Assembly: GCA_025266875.1 (NCBI GenBank)
Contig: JALLLT010000024.1
Coordinates: 310,001 to 374,000 of the forward strand
Direction of reading: 5' to 3'
DNA: 64,000 nucleotides
Source of the DNA: Fennellomyces sp. T-0311
Taxonomy: Eukaryota > Mucoromycota > Mucoromycetes > Mucorales > Lichtheimiaceae
The notes under the pieces are model-generated. The model was not told the origin of the DNA. It worked only from the letters and a program-made list of their open reading frames with translations, and did not search any database. Positions 46,227-56,476 of this stretch are shown here, piece by piece; within the stretch, counting starts at the first letter, position 1; every line of letters starts with the position of its first letter. The position numbers and the translations under genes are program-made.

Positions 46227-47700
46227 TTAAACGTCGAAGTTGTTGAAAACAATCAAGTTGGGAGTCTTGCTAGGAATGTTCTTAAGCTTGCCGGTCGTAC
46301 CGAACTCAATGATCTTGTCCTTGATCATCTTTGGGGTCACGTTTTCGCTCTCTTCCAAGCTCAAGAAGTAGGCAGCAAGACCAGCAACATGAGGGGCAGC
46401 CATGGAAGTACCTAATGTATAAAAGTCAGCTTTTGGATCGTAGGATACGAATGCGGATAAATTACCTGAGATGGTATTTGTGCTATATGGGCTGGAGTTC
46501 CAAATCGACATAATATCCTGACCAGGTGCGAAGACATCCACACATTCACCGTAGTTTGAAAAGTAAGCACGCTCATCACGCAAGTTGGTAGCACCGACAG
46601 TAATAGCTTGTTCCGCAGCAGCAGGAGAGTACTTGCATGCGTCACGGTTGTCGTTGCCCTGAAATTTGGGTTAGTAAAATAATCGATGAGATAAAAAAAA
46701 GATGAAACTCACAGCAGCTACGGAGAAGATGACACCAGCGCTGACAGCATTGTTAACTGCTTGATCGAGGGCACGAGACTTGCCACCACCGAGTGACATG
46801 TTAGCGACAGCACCCTTGTACTTGCGACCACTCTTCTTGGCTTCAGCAGCATCAATCTGATGCTGTTCAACGGCCCAGTTGATACCAGCCAAAACTTCCG
46901 AGTTGCTTCCAGAGCCTTGGGCACTCAAGACCTTGACAGCGACAGGATTGGCCTGCTTTGCAACACCAAAGCGTTGACCAGCAATAGTACCAGCACAATG
47001 CGAGCCGTGGCCGTTGCCATCGTTATCGCCATCTTTGGCAAAGGTGGCACCCCAGCTAGCTCTGCCATGGAAATCGCGATGGTCGACATTGATACCAGTA
47101 TCAATGACGAAGACTTTGACGCCTTGGCCACCGTTTTCGTCATAGGCATACTTGTTGAATGTCCGCAGAGTCAGCTCGCCTCGGTGGGAAATGCGGGAAA
47201 GACCCCATGGAGCGTTACGTTGCAGCTCTGACGCATACATCATCGAATCCTTTTCGACGTAGGCCACCTGACATTTATTGGAAACTTTAAATCTCGGTGT
47301 TTCATCTCACTCTTCCCCTTTTAATAATTACCTCGGGTGAGCTGCGGATGTGACGCAGTGTTTCCTGGGAGAATTTGCCTGCGTAACCACGCCAACCAGG
47401 CGTGTCGTACGTCAGCTTGATACCAGCAGCAGCATCGGCGTCAAGGTATTCTATAAGTGACTCGTCTCGCTTGGAAAGCTTGCCGATCCAGTGACAATGC
47501 GATTGTGCAGCATTCGTGTCAACGTGATCTTTCAAAACCACAATGTACGAGTCGCTAATGGTCTCGGCTTCAGGAGAATGGAAAAGTGGCGCCAAGTTTG
47601 CCTCGTCTGACGAGGAAAGGAGATCATCAAATGATGGTAATGCGGCAGCATAGCCGGCAAGAAGGAGAATAGAGGAAGTGAGGATGTTGAGTTTGACCAT
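46227..47700 (-). CDS. Secreted subtilisin-like serine protease, proteinase K family (S8A)
   Basis: Predicted 433 residues; exons 47700-47332, 47267-46713, 46658-46466, 46411-46227. A signal peptide (about 1-20) is followed by an I9 inhibitor propeptide (YIVVLKDHV..., ending about residue 130). The catalytic domain has D179 (VIDTGIN), H210 (GHGSHCAGT) and S375 (GTSMAAPHVAG), with the oxyanion Asn likely in AAGNDNRDAC. Proteinase-K-like features include DGNGHGSHCAG and the last block SKTPNLIVFNNFDV. A broad-specificity extracellular endopeptidase for nutrition or host/insect protein attack. The clean exon structure indicates an intact gene. Confidence 0.95.
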
Positions 47701-48455
47701 ATCTTGAGGAAGAGAGAACAAAGAGTGGGAAAGCAACGTCAGTTCTGTCCTTTTATCTTACTGATCGGAACTTTCGTAACAAATCAAAATGCATTCCCTT
47801 GTTTCAAATTGATGCATGGCTGTTACGGTGGCCCTGGGCCCTGAGACAACATGGATACTGGGCCACCAAAAGAAAAATAGTATCCCTGCTTCATAAACAC
47901 ACAAGTACAATGGTAATCAGTAAGTGCGTCACTGATCACAGTAGCATCTGGCTTTACACATAAGATAGAGTACAAAAATCGATGATTCTCAACTAAAGCG
48001 CTATACAATTTCACAAGCGTAAAACAACACACTTGCCTCCTTGTCATTGGTGTGGCGCTAACATCCGATAAGATTCTAGCACAAGCCTTGCTGCCGGAGA
48101 CTTTGCCCGCCTTATCGCTTTATTGCTGCGCATGAATAACATGCGGAGGATATATAGAGTTTATGAAAATACGTGATTAAGTTTAGCGATGATCCCATAC
48201 AACTCTGCATTACATTTTAAGCTGAGGCAGTATGCACTTTTTTTATGTGTCAACGTAAGCTTGATTTATTCACAGGGTCATCTGAGGGGACAAGCACGTT
48301 CTTTGCTTGTATTGCCGTAAATCTTGAGTTAAGGAGATGTAAGTCGGTTGACGTAGCTGGGCTCCTTGTAAGTTGCCTCCAAAATAGCTTATTTGTATTT
48401 ATGTACAGCATCCTCAAGTTTGAACAATGTTTTTTCTTGCAGTGGTCATGCATAT
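47701..48455. other. Intergenic, protease upstream region
   Basis: No gene is supported. The first 60 bp upstream of the protease ATG (minus strand) are C/T-rich. Confidence 0.4.
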
Positions 48456-48732
48456 CAATATTCTTAAAAGTAATGTCGCTACTCATAAAAGTCAATGTCG
48501 CTATCCGTTTGGAAATTCAACCTACGTGAAATTGATCATGTGACCAGAACAGCTCTCATGCTTAGAAATCAACGCCAGCAAACTCTTGGCAACTTGCTGC
48601 TTACCTGAAATGCGGCTGTCACTTACCTAATCACTTCTTTTTTGGTTTTGGTTTTGCTCTTTTTTTTCTCAATTTTCCTACTTTTTATGTACGTACCTTG
48701 GGAAATGACAGATATGCGTGTTAGATCGGTTC

Positions 48733-50210
48733 CCTGTTTCGACACCTCTCCCAAACTTTCGGCAAATACCTAGTAAAGCCCTCGTAATCGCTTGGCTTCA
48801 CTTTGAGGCATCCTTGCTTAATTCTAGTTATTAAAGTTTCCTGTGTCAAAAGCCGGCCACGTTTAACATGACTTTTTGCTACTGACCAGAAGTTCTCAAT
48901 TGGATTAAGTTCACCAGAGTATGTCGGTAAATAGACACATCGGTATCCTCGCCACTTGATGTACTTTTCTATACAGTGGTCGCTTTATATAATGATATTT
49001 TATATAACGATAATCCGCTATAACGATACAATTCTCGATGCACCAATACGGTAATCACTGCCAAATCCCATTTTATATAACGATATTTTGATATAACGAT
49101 AAAGTTTGGGCTGCACCATCGTATCGTTATATAAAGCGGCCACTGTATCTCTGTTTATATGAATGGATGTATTATCGATGACGATATAGCAGTTCTTATA
49201 CTTCTCATGCCTGTCCATCTCATCCATTGTCGCTTTCAAGAAATTGAAGTAGTGACCTGTTATAGTGCCAGTGCATATATATTCATCACCGTTAGCCTTC
49301 TATCTCTTAATTGCCTTTGGGACTCTCACACTAACATTGACCAGATCAGAAGAAGAAATGGCGCCTAATATGGTCTTTGTTTCAGCTCTCGTTTTAGGCG
49401 TCTTGACAGTTGCACGAGTACCTCTTTTAGACCAACCTCTAGAGCGTCTCAAGTTACATGAAAGGCAGACTCGTCAAGGAATACGCAGTTTGTCTCAGGG
49501 TCCATGTCAGTTTTTTCCCGTTGACTAACCCACTTATAACGCTCCTCGAACTTCTCTGGGGAATTTATTTCCTCAGAGTGGAAATCTGCTTTCTTAAGCG
49601 AAAGATTACATTTTCTAGTCATGAAATGATGAACTGCACTACGAGAAACACGGAAGTCAAGGAACTTTTCCTGTAAGTGCTCGACAACTTCAACAACAGT
49701 ACGATGTGCATCTTAATCAACGAAAGCTTCAATAACATTTAGGTGCTCTTCTGTCAGAATTGGTTTACGACCTGGCTACTTAAGCGACTCAAAGAAACTG
49801 TCCCCACGCTCCCCATACTTTTCGACCCATCTCTGAGCAGTATGTACGAATACCGACGCCTAATTGTTTGGTGCAGCATATGCACTCAAGTACTTCGCTA
49901 CGTTCCTCAAAAGGAATCACTCCTTTTCCTCGACGGTATACCGAGTATAATCTCGTTTTCAGTTGCTTCACACACATGAGCATCTTCATCCCTTGGCCTA
50001 TCTATCTGCATTCGACGACGACTAACTCGCTGTCGAAAAAACTCTGAAGCAAAAATTGGAAGATTTTCGAGATAGCTGGTGTGAGGCAACTGTTTCAACT
50101 ACAAAACGTTCTTCGTCAACAACGTGATCCATGGGCTCAGGGTTGCCGGCCTCATCGACAACATTCCCCTGCCCATCTTCAAAAAGAAATGTAAATTTTT
50201 GTGTACGCAC
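48733..50210 (-). pseudogene. Broken Tc1/mariner (DDE_3) transposase
   Basis: Reading the minus strand in several frames: a helix-turn-helix-like N-terminal part; then CVFLDESAFH (first Asp), a 'RGWSKRGT' block, CYIVIDNTSIH (second Asp), and after the inserted MITE, YLPTYSGELNPIENFW (third acidic residue, Glu). Stops and frameshifts occur near 49770, 49420 and 49340. The family moves by cut-and-paste into TA sites. It is clearly inactive. Confidence 0.8.
48974..49145. mobile_element. 172-bp pogo/Tigger-like MITE, copy 2
   Basis: An inverted copy of the element at 34327-34497, with the same CAGTGGTCGCTTTATATAA ends and TA on both sides. It interrupts the mariner transposase between its second and third catalytic motifs, so it inserted later. 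Confidence 0.9.
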
Positions 50211-50402
50211 GTTGTAAATTGTAATGACGTAGTGAAAGAAAAAAAGTGGTACGGAGGTTGATATGACGACTTTTTATATAGCTCAAGCGCCAAGAGTTTG
50301 TAAGTGCTGATTCTACGCATGCATGCTGTTCTGGACACAAGACTAATTTCACCTGATGCTTAATTTTCATCGTATAGCGACACTACTTTTTGAAATTATA
50401 TT

Positions 50403-51133
50403 ATGTAAAAAGCATTTACGTCGCCCATGTCCTTTTACGCAGCTATAGTCCTTGTTTTTCAATACAAAGAAAAGATAATGATTCTGCGTTTGAATTACAA
50501 AAGTCTGCTACAGACATGTTCACGGAGCCCATCGTTTTATAGATAGATTTCGCCAAATCAGACTAGTGTGTATGCTTGATCATTGCGTTGTATCATCGTA
50601 ACAGAATCGTATAGACACACAAATACAAACACACACACGCACACGCGCGCGCGTGCGCAGATATATACCTCATATTATTACAACTCGCACTGTCATGTAC
50701 ACCAGTGCTTCCAGGCAAAATCATAAACAAAGTGGTTGGTATCATATTGGTAAAGGATAAGAACGCGTTACTTATATACTTGCAGGAAACCTGAGTGAGC
50801 AGAGTGTTATTGTCTGTACGTTCTTGTTCTTGCAGTACTGATGATGTCTTCGAACACGCGTAATGAGCTGTTGCACCGGAATCGGGATGTTCAATGTAAA
50901 CTTTATTCCTCGTTTTACGTAATGTGTCGCAAATGGTCATTGTGTCATTGAAGGCGAGATGTACAAAGACATTCCAAATGTTGTTTCTTCTGTCTGCGTG
51001 ACATTATTGACAATACATGACAACAAATGCTGTTACCCAGTTGCACGAAAATTATGGCATGGTTACGGTTACGGCTATGACCATCATTCTAGTTGGGGAT
51101 AGTTGCATTTTATTTCCTGCCTTCCTTAAACCA
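50403..51133. other. Intergenic with an alternating purine-pyrimidine tract
   Basis: No coding sequence is supported. A CA/CG tract at 50627-50659 is the only distinct feature. Confidence 0.45.
50627..50659. repeat. CA/CG alternating tract
   Basis: A run of CA repeats passes into CGCGCGCGTGCGC, almost strictly alternating purine-pyrimidine over more than 20 bp, a sequence type able to adopt Z-DNA. Confidence 0.85.
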
Positions 51134-51690
51134 TGGATTGGAGATGTAAGTACATAATCTTTTAGCTGAAGGTATTCCAGCACTCATATCGTTTACTTAG
51201 GGAAGATTATTGTGCAAGACCCAATGGTCATCAATCTTGTTACTACATCTATACTGGACGCTGATGACCGTGATTTTGTGCATATTGAGACAGAGTATTC
51301 TAGTGAGGGTCCATACTTTACGCTCTATTTACCTCGGCGACAATGTTCAAATCGCACGGGATAGTTTTGGCGTTCCAGCCCAATGTGACTGAAGCATCGA
51401 TGAAATCTTCGATTAGCAAATGTTTGGAGGTGCAGGACCGGTTTGCGATCCAAACACACCTTGTTCTTCTGTGCACCACAGTTTCGTTATCGGTGAAGTC
51501 GTCTCTTTCACCTACGTTACACAATCCCTGTTGGCAGACATTAAATCATACTCTTTGGGCCAAAGAGTACTTGATCTTCGCTAGCGATTCTGCTGGCGGG
51601 AGTCCTGATGGAATCGAGGAACACCGCGATCCTCTAGTGGTGCTTGCTGCGTATATTTCGGCCGATCGAGATCGCATCCGTAAACTATGA
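51134..51690 (+). pseudogene. Diverged PD-(D/E)XK-like paralog with lost catalytic residues
   Basis: Exon 1 (MDWR, from 51134) joins through an intron 51147-51201 to 'KIIVQDPMVINLVTTSIL', which aligns with 'KQVIQDQEIINIITHHLT' of the gene at 55825. After a one-base frame break near 51340, 'GIVLAFQPNVTEASMK' aligns without gaps to 'PIVVEIQHRVSEDFIR'. It ends with PLVVLAAYISADRDRIRKL. The Asp and the Glu of the D...ExQ signature are replaced (IVLAFQ for IVVEIQ), so nuclease activity is unlikely. It may be a decaying gene or a repurposed paralog. It lies tail-to-tail with the other copy. Confidence 0.55.
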
Positions 51691-51774
51691 AATATTTGTG
51701 ACCCTACGATCCAGCGTTTACATAGTGCGTAATCAATAAAGACTATTATATGCAGTGTTTTAATGATGCATTCT

Positions 51775-52426
51775 TTACTCGTGGCATGATTTATACAAGA
51801 GAGGATGGCAAGGAAATGTAGTAGAATTGGTATATATATACAGCGACTGTTTTTTGTTTATGTACTTTGAGTACTGAACACGAAGAGCTTCAGCGTTTCT
51901 GTAAGTGAACATCCCGGCTTTTTTTCCCTCGGAAAAACACTCTACCCAGCTCATCCTTTTTCCTTTAGCCGCCCTTTCTTCCTTAAACCGTTTGACGAAA
52001 TTCATGGCTGCGATGTAGGTGCTGTCAGGTTGGGTTGATACATCAACATCGGAACTGCTGGATCCTTGGACTTCGACTGGATAATCATTGACAATACTAC
52101 TGTATTTTCGCTTTAGTCCCAAGTTCCGTGCTTGTGCGTTTTCAATAGCTTTGCCGAGAGTGTCAGTGGGTACGTTGCTGTCAACGAGCGTCCGTAGGCG
52201 TTGGTACTCTTGGCTTTGTGCTTCTAGTGCCTCGTTCAGAGTTTCTATCAAGTGGCGTTCGCTACCCAAAAGACTGTCATAGTAATCCATAGCCAACTTG
52301 AAAAGTTGTTTCATTGTCATATCATCGCTGTTGGGAGTGCTGGCGAGTGATTGTGCACCATGGCTAAGAAAGAGGCCAAGCGCGACAAATGGGTCCAGTG
52401 GTGTCGTAGTGTCATCGGTTTAGATG
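51775..52426 (-). pseudogene. C-terminal part of the disrupted PD-(D/E)XK-like gene
   Basis: The minus frame begins at the inversion junction (CTCT, 52427-52430) with DDTTTPLDPFVALGLFLSH, typical of the region after the nuclease-like core in this family. It continues about 200 residues: a helical segment, Glu/Gln-rich, then Ser/Asp, then 'MNFVKRFKEERAAKGKRMSW'. An in-frame TAA lies just inside the junction. Its preceding segment is now at 52741-52980 on the other strand. Confidence 0.6.
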
Positions 52427-52740
52427 CTCTCCTGATGCGTTCCCTTTCCTCCGCCTGACCCTTGGGATCATATGTCATTTGTCTTTCACGCTTCATGAGC
52501 AGCTTGATTGCATAGTCAATCTGCTGAAGGGTCCATTGACGTTCAGAAATTTTTGTCATTGTTGGATTTTGTTATAAGAGAAAAAAGATAGGTAATTTGC
52601 TAGATGGACGTGTTTTGCGAGATGACCTATCTAGAACCTCCGGAGATGCGAGATGACCTATCTAGCACCTCCAGAGATGCGAGATAGGATTTGCGGGCTG
52701 TCGGCTAGCTCGCAAAAATCAGTTTCAATTTTGAAACCCC

Positions 52741-52980
52741 TATTGAACCTGCCACCCATCGTCGTTGAAATCCAGCACCGTGTTAGCGAGGACTTCATCA
52801 GACGGGCCATCGCATACAGTTTACAAGCATTCAAACGATACGAGTGCGAACCTGTAGTTTTAATTATATGCACTTCCTCATTGCCAACATCTCTCAAGGA
52901 TGATTGCACAGTTAGCAAGCGGGCAGCGTGCTTCGAGATTCCTTGTCGTTTTTGGGCGCAAGAGTGCTTACTCGTATGTA
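52741..52980 (+). pseudogene. Middle part of the disrupted PD-(D/E)XK-like gene (inverted)
   Basis: The plus frame NLPPIVVEIQHRVSEDF... carries the ExQ half of the D...ExQ catalytic signature of PD-(D/E)XK (PDDEXK_2-like) nucleases and continues to FWAQECLLVC near 52975. The last residues before AGAG at 52981-52984 would join in frame to the C-terminal part at 52426 if the segment were flipped. Directly upstream is the Harbinger end with TATTG as a mutated TATTA duplication. Confidence 0.6.
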
Positions 52981-52984
52981 AGAG

Positions 52985-54071
52985 AATTGTGCAGGATTAA
53001 ATCAGGAATTCTCGCACATCGCAATCTCAACCCGTCAAGAGTAGTTCCAAAGTTGACAGAAAACAAGCGGTTCTTCTTCCAGTGGCATACGAAGGATTTT
53101 AAGAACATTGTTCGTATGAACAAAAAATCATTTCGCAAGCTCCACGCAATGATTGAGAATCATGCCGTTTTCCGAAAGAAGGGTGGGAGAAAGCAAGCCC
53201 CTGTATGGGTTCAACTTGGAGTTACATTGGAGACCTTGGCGCATGGTGGCACTGGCGCATCGGTCGCACATATCGCTCGTGAATGGGGTATAAGTACTGG
53301 CTCTGTTACCCACTATACAGGACGAGTCCTTAGAGCTATCGAATCCCTGGGAAGCATCTATATCTCCTGGCCAGATGCGCGTGAACGTGAAGAAATAGCT
53401 GCCCGGATTCAGGAAGAGCATGGCTTCCCTCATGTTGTTGGCTTTGTGGATGGTACACACGTCAACTATTCCCAGAAGCCAGGAATTGACGGGAGCACCT
53501 ACTACGATCGGAAAAGCAACTATTCGTTGAATGTCCAGGTTGTCTGTGATGATCGTCGCAATATTCGGTTCATGCAAGCAGGATGACCGGGGTCTGTGAG
53601 TGATTCGACCGCATTCAACGATACTTCTCTGGTGAAACATGAAGGATCCTATTTCTCGGAGCGCGAGTATTTGATAGGAGATGCCGGATATGCTTTGAGC
53701 ACCAGGATGCTCACTCCTTACCGACGACCTGCTACTGAAGGAAACCAACGGAACATAATGTTCAACGAAGACATTGCTTCTGCTCGAGCTGTCATCGAAA
53801 ACACTTTTGGAATCCTCAAGAATAGGTGGCAGTGCCTGAAACAAATGCGCATGTCCAGATCAAGATAAAGAAAGATCAAAAGAAAGTGGTGCAGATTATT
53901 GGAGTTACAGCAATTCTACATAACTTTCTTCGTCAAGAAAATGACCAATGGCCTTTCAAGGAAACTAGGCATGTGACGCTTGAAGAGGAAAGGTTATCGC
54001 TAAATGACAATATTTCAGCGTCGGAATGGCGAGAAAGCATCAATGATTTTATTTCGGATAGAAGAGATTGA
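52985..54071 (+). pseudogene. PIF/Harbinger (HARBI1-type, DDE_4) transposase, inactivated
   Basis: Reads LCRIKSGILAHRNLNPSR onward: an HTH region, GFVDGTHVNY (first Asp), IGDAGYAL (second Asp) and FNEDIASARAVIENTFGILK (Glu). An in-frame TGA at 53584-53586 stands where the family has Trp before PGSVSDS, and a one-base frameshift near 53855 separates the C-terminal QIIGVTAILHNFLRQEND. Its first codons (from MTKISERQWTL) are on the minus strand at 52431-52559 through the inversion. It catalyses cut-and-paste transposition in intact relatives. Confidence 0.85.
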
Positions 54072-54099
54072 AGTAAACAATATACGTTGTAAGAATTCC

Positions 54100-55534
54100 T
54101 TACGGGAAATCATGCTTGAAATATTTGTTCAGTACGTTTCTGATTTTATCCTCCTCCAATCCAGCCGTAAGAAGGTCAGTGACAAGCTTGGTTTTGAGAC
54201 TGAGTCTTTGGAGGTAGGAATCTTGCTCAAGCTTGTCTCTGTCCAAGTTAGCTCGAAAGCATTGCTCCTCTTTCTGCGCATTGAACTTCCGTTCCTCCAG
54301 TTCATGCTGTCTCTGTTGCAGTTTGAGACGCCTCTTATCGATGCGAACCCGCTCATCCTCTACTTCATTGAAGGTACTAGCGAAATCTCGCTTTCTAGTA
54401 CGTGGTGGAGGCTCGTCATCATCATCTTCTTCTTCTTCTTCGTCTTCTTCGTCTTCTTCTTCATCTTCTTCATCTTCTTCGTCTTCTTCTTCCACGTCTT
54501 CTCTCTCATCACCTAGCATTTCGTCCAGCTCTTCCACGGTAATGCCATCATCGCCTGACACTTCTTCTAATAGATCGCTCTCGTTGGAAGCACTGCGTGA
54601 CAAACATATAGTGGCAGGTGCACCGAAAGGCAATGATGAGCTACTAGTAGAAGGAGCAGGGGCAGACGAAGCAACACCAAATTCTCTGACTACAATCGGG
54701 TTGACGTTGTGTTTGCTTCCAAATAGGACCTCCATGCGGTCATAGAATGGGCACTCGAAGTTTTTCCGCTCTTCTATCTTGGTTAAGCCAGCCTTGATAT
54801 GGCGAGCTTCTAAACCGTAACCAGTGCTGTTGGAAGCGCGGTATTCATCTCTGAACTTTTTGATGTAGTTTCTGATGCGGCTGCCGGCACTTTTTTGATC
54901 CCACAAAGGGTGATTGTTCGGTTCGTTGACCTTTTCATTGATGCACTTTGCAAGGTCAGCGTAGGCAGTTTCCTTCGTTATCTTCTGGCCTCCTTTTGGC
55001 TTGCCCACGGCCGCATTTCCGGACAGAATCTTGAAGTTCTTTTCTACTTCAAGGAACTCCACCATCCCTTCATAGTGTTGGATAGTGGTCCGGGAATACT
55101 ACTTTTCCCCACTCCGTCTACCCTTGATCACCTCTTCCTCGTCTTCGCCCTCCTCTTCTTCTCCTTCTTCGTCCTCCACTTCTTCTCCTTCTTCGTCCTC
55201 CTCTTCGTTGACTTCCTCCTCTTCCTCTTCCTCCTCAACTTCATCGGCATCTTCCGTCGTTCTTTCTTCCGAAGGTACCGTAACCATCAATCTCACGCGC
55301 TTCACCGCGTCTGTTAAGCCACTCGATCAGAATACTTATCTTGCCAAAGGTCTTCCTAATAATAGAGCATTCGGAAACGATACCTTTGTTCGCTTTAGCA
55401 TTGCCTTGGCAATTTGCACGATCGCCATGAATCTCGGCAGATGATGCACTGGCCATTACGCTGGATGCATGCACATTAACATTACGTGTTGTAGCTTTCG
55501 AGCGAGCGGCAGATTTAGCGATTCTTTTAGTCAT
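54100..55534 (-). pseudogene. Harbinger Myb/SANT-like DNA-binding partner, broken
   Basis: The second gene of the element. The start MTKRIAKSAARSKATT leads to FGKISILIEWLNRRG, the Myb-like 'LIEWLN' block. A frameshift near 55315 leads into a Glu-rich tract, then a TAG at 55101-55099. The main frame 55065-54100 has IRNYIKKFRDEYRAS, Ser-rich and very acidic segments (Glu/Asp coded by TCT/TTC-rich repeats at about 54420-54500), and a coiled-coil C-terminus. In active elements this protein helps transposase bind the ends and enter the nucleus. Confidence 0.75.
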
Positions 55535-55636
55535 TTGTAAAGAATGAGTTTAAGGTTGACACCTAGCTCGCAAAATCTTTCTCAACTCGCAAAAATCTAG
55601 CTAGCTCGCAAAAATCAGCTCAATTTTGAAACCCCC

Positions 55637-55825
55637 TAATACATTGCTCTTTGGTTCAAGTACAACGTCCGATCTGGTCCCGTCTGCCCACTCGTTGTTG
55701 CTGCTGATGTAGTCATTTTTTGTATTTGTCAAGTGATGGGTGATGATGTTGATAATTTCTTGATCTTGTATAACCTGCTTAGACATTAAGTCTGTACCGG
55801 GTCTTAAATGGTAAGGGAGTGACAT
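55637..55825 (-). pseudogene. N-terminal part of the disrupted PD-(D/E)XK-like gene
   Basis: The ATG at 55825 starts MSLPYHLRPG; EWADGTRSDVVLEP supplies the Asp of the PD-(D/E)XK-like D...ExQ core. The frame reaches the TATTA target site, where the Harbinger element enters. Past the element it continues in frame as NLPPIVVEIQ (now at 52741 plus). The ATG is just downstream of the CGTAAC hexamer repeat. Confidence 0.65.
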
Positions 55826-55850
55826 AATGCTGAATGGGAACTGCAGAGGC

Positions 55851-55908
55851 CGTAACCGTAACCGTAACCGTAACCGTAACCGTAACCGTAACCGTAACCG
55901 TAACCGTA
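55851..55908. repeat. Hexanucleotide tandem repeat (CGTAAC)n
   Basis: Nearly ten perfect CGTAAC units. It lies between the start of the disrupted PD-(D/E)XK-like gene and the MULE remnant end at 55910. It is not the TTAGGG telomere unit. Confidence 0.95.
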
Positions 55909-55909
55909 G

Positions 55910-56324
55910 GGAATTACCTCGCGCGCCCCAGTTAGCCAGGCACTTTAGCAAATTGCTGAGTATGAAAGATAACCTTGCGCGCCCCAGTGTGTATTTTACC
56001 AGCTAACCTCGCGCACCCCATGTCCTGCCAAAACATTTATTGTACCTGAACATTCCAATGGAGCAAATCACTATCCAAACAATTACCGAAAAAAAGTACA
56101 AATCTCGGGATCAGATTCTCGATGATCTTTTGATCTTCGCGGATAAAAAAATTCCCGGTGAAGATTGGAAAAAGCAGTTTGAATCCTAAAAACGGAACGG
56201 TGAAAACGACGTTTATTTGCAAGCACGGTGGTGAGTATCGAGGACACCGTGATGAAAAGACCGACAAAGGTGAGATTCCCACTGGAGACAATGATTTAGT
56301 TGCGACGATCATAAAAAGACTTGG
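55910..56324 (+). mobile_element. Truncated 5' end of a second MULE copy
   Basis: It starts with GAATTACCTCGCGCGCCCC, a variant of the neighbouring MULE end, with repeated 'ACCTCGCGCACC'-like motifs. It then encodes MEQITIQTITEKKYKSRDQ and, after a frame break, IGKSSLNPKNG and HGGEYRGHRDEK, clearly parallel to the start of the MULE gene at 56477 (IGKSCLSSKS, HGGDYREHRSKK). It breaks off where the larger MULE begins. Confidence 0.7.
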
Positions 56325-56476
56325 ATTTTACCTCGCGCACCACATTTTACCGGCCACTTTAGTAAGTCTTGCTGAGAATAAAATAAATGTAACCTCGTAC
56401 ACCATGCGCACCACACTTCAGCCACCACTTTCGCATCTGTCACACGCTCCTACGATCTAAATCTCAACATTTGACA

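Larger units (their letters stand above)
48456..50402. mobile_element. Decayed Tc1/mariner-type element
   Basis: The left end (near 48456, containing AAAGTAATGTCGCTAC and then GTCAATGTCGCTATCC) and right end (TAGCGACACTACTTTTTG near 50374-50391) are diverged versions of the MITE ends at 11002-11145. A broken transposase lies between them on the minus strand, and another MITE (48974-49145) is inserted in it. End positions are approximate because the termini have mutated. Confidence 0.7.
52427..55636. mobile_element. PIF/Harbinger transposon inserted in a host-type gene, one end inverted
   Basis: The right end is AATTTTGAAACCCCC at 55622-55636, followed by TAATA. The other end (AATTTTGAAACCCC at 52727-52740) points the same way instead of inward, next to the N-terminal transposase codons on the minus strand (52431-52559). 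Flipping 52431-52980 puts this end at the left facing inward, joins the transposase in frame, and reunites the flanking gene. The element carries a transposase (plus) and a Myb/MADF-like protein (minus), the usual two genes of the superfamily, both broken. The range includes host-gene segment 52741-52980. Confidence 0.78.

Noticed and set aside
55851..55908. Possible interstitial telomere repeat
   Set aside because: The unit is CGTAAC rather than TTAGGG/CCCTAA, and it sits internally between a gene and a transposon.
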